Below, piece after piece: positions 4,613-7,487 of a DNA stretch of 7,487 nucleotides. The DNA comes from CAZLBV01 sp964557845 (lineage in GTDB: Bacteria > Acidobacteriota > Aminicenantia > Aminicenantales > Aminicenantaceae): the NCBI GenBank assembly GCA_964557845.1, contig CAZLBV010000106.1:1-7487 (forward strand). Reading direction: 5' to 3'. The translations under genes and the position numbers were made by a program. The notes below the pieces were generated by a model that made no database searches, had not been told where the DNA came from, and saw nothing but the letters and a program-made list of their open reading frames with translations. The stretch's first letter is position 1. Each line of letters opens with the position of its first letter.

Positions 4613-7171
4613 ATGAACAAAAAAAAAATATGTGTTTTATTAGTGAATGCTGTTGTTATCTTTCTCATTCCCAATCCGGCTTTTTCTGAATTGATCAATG
4701 TCCCCGAAGACTTTCCCACCATCAAAGGGGCCGTGGCTCATGCCAAAGAGGGAGACATTATTGAAGTGGAAGACGGGTTCTACTATGAAAAAAATATTGT
4801 TATTGATAAAAACATAAGCCTGAGGTCTAAAAATCTCTATGGCGCTGTAATAGACGGAGGAGGGGAGTTTAAGGCCGCTATTTTTATTGTGAGGGCTAAG
4901 TGTGATATTTTTGGATTTGTATTGAAAAACTGCTATTCAGGAATCATTCAGCGTGAGAGTCCGGATGTGACCTGGACCGGGCGTTATCTGGTTGTCTTCA
5001 ACATAGTAAAGGATGGTATTTCGATCAATGACCGGTTTGGAAATATAGGAGCTGCCGAATTGTCCAATGTTTTAATAAGTAATGCCGGCTGTGCTTTGGC
5101 AACCAATGATGCCAGAGGAATAAATGTAAGAGACAGCTTTTTCTATAACTGTAGTGGTGTTTTTACGGGATCGAATCATCTTTATTTTAACGCAGACAAT
5201 ATAGTTGTTTTCAGATGTAAAAGAGTTTGCAACGATCTGGGTATCCCTGGTCCAAATGCCAGGGGAACAAACGAAATCAGAATAAATAATTTACAGCCTA
5301 TAGATATTATATTTGAAAAAGACAGGTCCAAACTGCCGGATTACATTCAAGATATAATGAAGACTGATTCTTTAGGAACTGTGGGATCGTCTTCAGCGGG
5401 CTTTTTTCCTGACAATGGAGTAATGTTTAATTTGGTCGCAGATATTTACTTTAGACAAAATGATTTCAAAAATGCAGCTGAGTGGTACAGCCGGGCTGTT
5501 GATATAGGAAGGCTACTAGGCTTGCATGAGACTGTGGCGGCTGCTTCCTGCGGATTGGCCCGAGTCCAGGAGAAACTGAGGCATTATAACAGCGCGCTGG
5601 AGTATTACAGCCAAAGCATTGAAACAGTTGAACAAATGAGGTCAGGTCTTTTTTATCCTTGTGACCGGATCGGTTTTATGGAAGATAAGATCGGAATATA
5701 CAGATTTTTAATAGATCTTTTATATAAACTACATACAGAATTTTCTGATTCGGATTATCATTTTCAGGCCTTTGCCTATTCCGAAAGATCAAAGGCTAGA
5801 ACTTTTTTAGACTTTGCGGAAAAGTTAAATATGGATTTTGAAGGGAATAAAAGTTCTCAACATAAAAAAAAGGAAGAAGAGATCTTCCAGGAAATATCCA
5901 AGGTGCATCTTAAACTGCAGAATTTTTATCTGTCAGAAAAAGAAAGGACTTCCGCCTTAAACCGGTTGAGTAATTTGGAAAATCAGTACAAGAGTCTCAC
6001 CATCAACATAAACAAAGGACTACAGGATATTATTTCCTCTCAGTCCAAAATTGTTCTTTTTGACAGGGTAAAACAGGAACTGCTGGATGATAAAACTATG
6101 ATCATCGAGTACTTCATGGGACAAAGATTTCTTTACGGGTTTTTGATTACTAATCAGAGTGTTTTTTTCAAACGTATCTGCGAAGCCGAGAAGATCGATC
6201 AATATGCAGGTAACTACCTTTATTACCTCACCACTAAAAATATCAGCAGGTTCGAGAGCCTGCGCGGAAGCCGCATTCTTTATGAAATACTAATCCAGCC
6301 TTTTGAGCAGGAAATCACTCCCGGCATAAAAAACCTGATAATCATTCCGGATGGGCAGTTGTATCGGGTGCCCTTTGAGACTCTTATCCCAGCCGGTACA
6401 AATTTTAAAGAGGCCCGTAACGAAAAAAATCCCTATCTGATCGACCATTTTGACATATCTTACGGCAGGTCGGTATCAGAGGTGTTTAACATATGCAGAA
6501 ACAGAGAGATGGGAGAAAGAGGTATGGATCTGCTGGTGGTAGCCTGCGATCATATTATCCCCCGAAATAACGGGAATCATAGAATTTATCCCAGGCTTAA
6601 ATATGCCTTAAGAGAGGCTGAAATTATCTCAAAAAGGATGAACACTGGAAAAACCAGATCCTTACTCAATGAAGAGGCCACCGAAGAGAATTTAAAGAAA
6701 GCCGGCCTGCCGGATTTCAGGATGATCCATTTCATAACACACGGGATCCTGGATGAGACAAATTGGACCAGATCCGCCCTGGTGCTTAATCACAGCCAAG
6801 ATTTAAAAGAAGATGGGCTGCTGCATCCCCATGAAATTCAAAACATGCGGTTAAATGCCGATCTTGTGACACTTTCATCCTGCTACACCGGGACAGGAAA
6901 ACTGGTTGAAGGCGAAGGAGTGCTGGGATTGATAAGAGTTTTTCAGCTGGCCGGGGCGCAGTCTCTTATCGCCAGTTTATGGGAGGTCAATGACAGATCG
7001 ACTTCTTTATTTATGGATTATTTTTACCGGCATTTACAGGAGGGACTGTCTAAAAGCAGCGCACTCAGACAGGCTAAACTGCAAATGCTGAAATCCAAAT
7101 ACAATCATCCCTTTTATTGGGCTCCCTTTATTTTGTACGGTGATTATAGTTCAATCGTGATGTCAGACTAA
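4613..7171 (+). CDS. Exported beta-helix/TPR/CHAT caspase-like protein (CHAT protein 2)
   Basis: This encodes 852 residues. A signal peptide at residues 1-25 (cleavage after NPAFS) indicates export. Residues about 27-230 look like a right-handed parallel beta-helix: LINVPEDFPTIKGAVAHA followed by GDIIEV, a VIDGGG turn and short repeated strands such as GFVLKNCYSG and LSNVLISNAG, as in pectate-lyase-fold and NosD-like proteins. No polysaccharide-lyase catalytic site is recognised. Two TPRs (about 271-300 and 313-341) follow, then a charged coiled-coil linker (about 415-465). The CHAT domain (about 490-848) has catalytic His710 in HFITHG and Cys757 in LSSCYTG, both intact, so peptidase activity is likely. 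From the last TPR onward it aligns with CHAT protein 1 (50 of 93 identical around the Cys segment), which shows duplication with a different N-terminal module. The beta-helix probably serves in ligand, glycan or surface recognition, but this is inference. Its stop overlaps the convergent downstream gene by four bases. Confidence 0.92.
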   Translation: MNKKKICVLLVNAVVIFLIPNPAFSELINVPEDFPTIKGAVAHAKEGDIIEVEDGFYYEKNIVIDKNISLRSKNLYGAVIDGGGEFKAAIFIVRAKCDIFGFVLKNCYSGIIQRESPDVTWTGRYLVVFNIVKDGISINDRFGNIGAAELSNVLISNAGCALATNDARGINVRDSFFYNCSGVFTGSNHLYFNADNIVVFRCKRVCNDLGIPGPNARGTNEIRINNLQPIDIIFEKDRSKLPDYIQDIMKTDSLGTVGSSSAGFFPDNGVMFNLVADIYFRQNDFKNAAEWYSRAVDIGRLLGLHETVAAASCGLARVQEKLRHYNSALEYYSQSIETVEQMRSGLFYPCDRIGFMEDKIGIYRFLIDLLYKLHTEFSDSDYHFQAFAYSERSKARTFLDFAEKLNMDFEGNKSSQHKKKEEEIFQEISKVHLKLQNFYLSEKERTSALNRLSNLENQYKSLTININKGLQDIISSQSKIVLFDRVKQELLDDKTMIIEYFMGQRFLYGFLITNQSVFFKRICEAEKIDQYAGNYLYYLTTKNISRFESLRGSRILYEILIQPFEQEITPGIKNLIIIPDGQLYRVPFETLIPAGTNFKEARNEKNPYLIDHFDISYGRSVSEVFNICRNREMGERGMDLLVVACDHIIPRNNGNHRIYPRLKYALREAEIISKRMNTGKTRSLLNEEATEENLKKAGLPDFRMIHFITHGILDETNWTRSALVLNHSQDLKEDGLLHPHEIQNMRLNADLVTLSSCYTGTGKLVEGEGVLGLIRVFQLAGAQSLIASLWEVNDRSTSLFMDYFYRHLQEGLSKSSALRQAKLQMLKSKYNHPFYWAPFILYGDYSSIVMSD

Positions 7172-7487
7172 CGGATAACAAAATGTTTTTGTGCTTCGGC
7201 GATCACAAAATCCTCATTATCACGAGCCTCGACGATCCAGATATAGGTAACGCCTGGTTTTAATTGGGATCTTATTTCTTCGGGAACATGTATTGAAGTG
7301 TAATTGCCTCCATCTAATCTGGCTATTGTATTGAGATTTTCGTCTATGATCTTTATATCATAACTATCGGCCTGATCAAGATGATTCCATTGCAAAAAAA
7401 GCGGCGGCTCTTTTAATTCTGCGGACGGCTCCAATAAAATTAAGCTGTTTCCGGTATGGTGCCGGAAGGTGTTGGGGTCGATGAGAT
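7168..7487 (-). CDS. C-terminal part of a protein with an Ig/FN3-like end domain (runs in from the right edge)
   Basis: The minus-strand frame is open from the right edge to TAG at 7170-7168, giving 105 C-terminal residues of a longer protein. A TTG at 7434-7432 lies inside the open frame and is not needed as a start. The final ~85 residues follow the pattern of an FN3/Ig-like beta sandwich: FLQWNHLDQADSYDIKI, then a VPEE turn and LKPGVTYIWIVEARD. In bacteria such tails occur on envelope proteins, including some membrane-anchored anti-sigma factors, FecR-like proteins and sugar-binding modules. The N-terminal part is missing, so the role cannot be fixed. It is convergent with CHAT protein 2, and their stop codons share the bases CTAA (7168-7171), so no terminator can lie between them. 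Confidence 0.7.
   Translation of the reverse strand, partial: LIDPNTFRHHTGNSLILLEPSAELKEPPLFLQWNHLDQADSYDIKIIDENLNTIARLDGGNYTSIHVPEEIRSQLKPGVTYIWIVEARDNEDFVIAEAQKHFVIR

Noticed and set aside
6020..6202. Minus-strand open frame inside CHAT protein 2
   Set aside because: Shadow of the CHAT domain coding sequence, with no independent support.
1535..7171. Craspase (type III-E CRISPR TPR-CHAT) or gasdermin-linked defence protease
   Set aside because: No CRISPR repeats, gRAMP-like effector or gasdermin-like gene is visible in the window, and both CHAT proteins carry export signals, which does not fit cytoplasmic RNA-guided or gasdermin systems.
7449..7467. TTCCGG/CCGGAA inverted repeat as a terminator
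   Set aside because: It lies within the open reading frame of the right-edge gene and is not followed by a T-run on either strand.

Overview
The window is bacterial DNA of low to moderate GC. It reads as an envelope-directed accessory locus centred on two large, tandem, exported CHAT-domain (caspase-like, clan CD) proteins. Nothing identifies the host species. The tricorn-type propeller protease at the left edge, the exported TPR-CHAT proteins and the Ig/FN3-like protein tail at the right edge resemble gene content of Acidobacteriota/Aminicenantes-like or similar anaerobic-sediment lineages, but that is a weak inference.

Layout. (1) Bases 1-514, minus strand: the N-terminal 171 codons of a secreted tricorn-protease-like beta-propeller protein, running off the left edge. 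(2) A 162-bp divergent, very AT-rich intergenic region with a good extended -10 promoter and a small dyad. (3) Bases 677-1144, plus: a small exported thioredoxin-fold protein with a one-cysteine WCxxS active-site motif. (4) Bases 1145-1534: 390 bp without a convincing intact gene. It holds a 12-bp direct repeat, a weak hairpin with a T-run, a minus-strand stretch that reads like decayed coding sequence, and a candidate promoter for the next gene. (5) Bases 1535-4429, plus: CHAT protein 1, with an export signal, about eight TPRs and a CHAT domain whose His/Cys pair is intact. (6) Bases 4430-4612: a 183-bp spacer with weak terminator and promoter candidates. (7) Bases 4613-7171, plus: CHAT protein 2, with a signal peptide, a predicted right-handed beta-helix, two TPRs, a coiled-coil linker and a CHAT domain with intact His/Cys. 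(8) Bases 7168-7487, minus: the C-terminal 105 codons of a convergent gene with an Ig/FN3-like end. Its stop codon overlaps that of CHAT protein 2.

The two CHAT proteins are clearly paralogous from the last TPR to the C-terminus: about 54% identity (50 of 93) over a hand-aligned catalytic-Cys segment. Their N-terminal halves are entirely different: a TPR superhelix in one and a beta-helix in the other. The simplest reading is a duplicated protease with swapped sensor or ligand-binding modules, both exported. Targets and triggers are not visible here. The CHAT 1 region is markedly more AT-rich than the tricorn-like gene, and CHAT 2 becomes richer in GC towards its catalytic end, which suggests mosaic origin.
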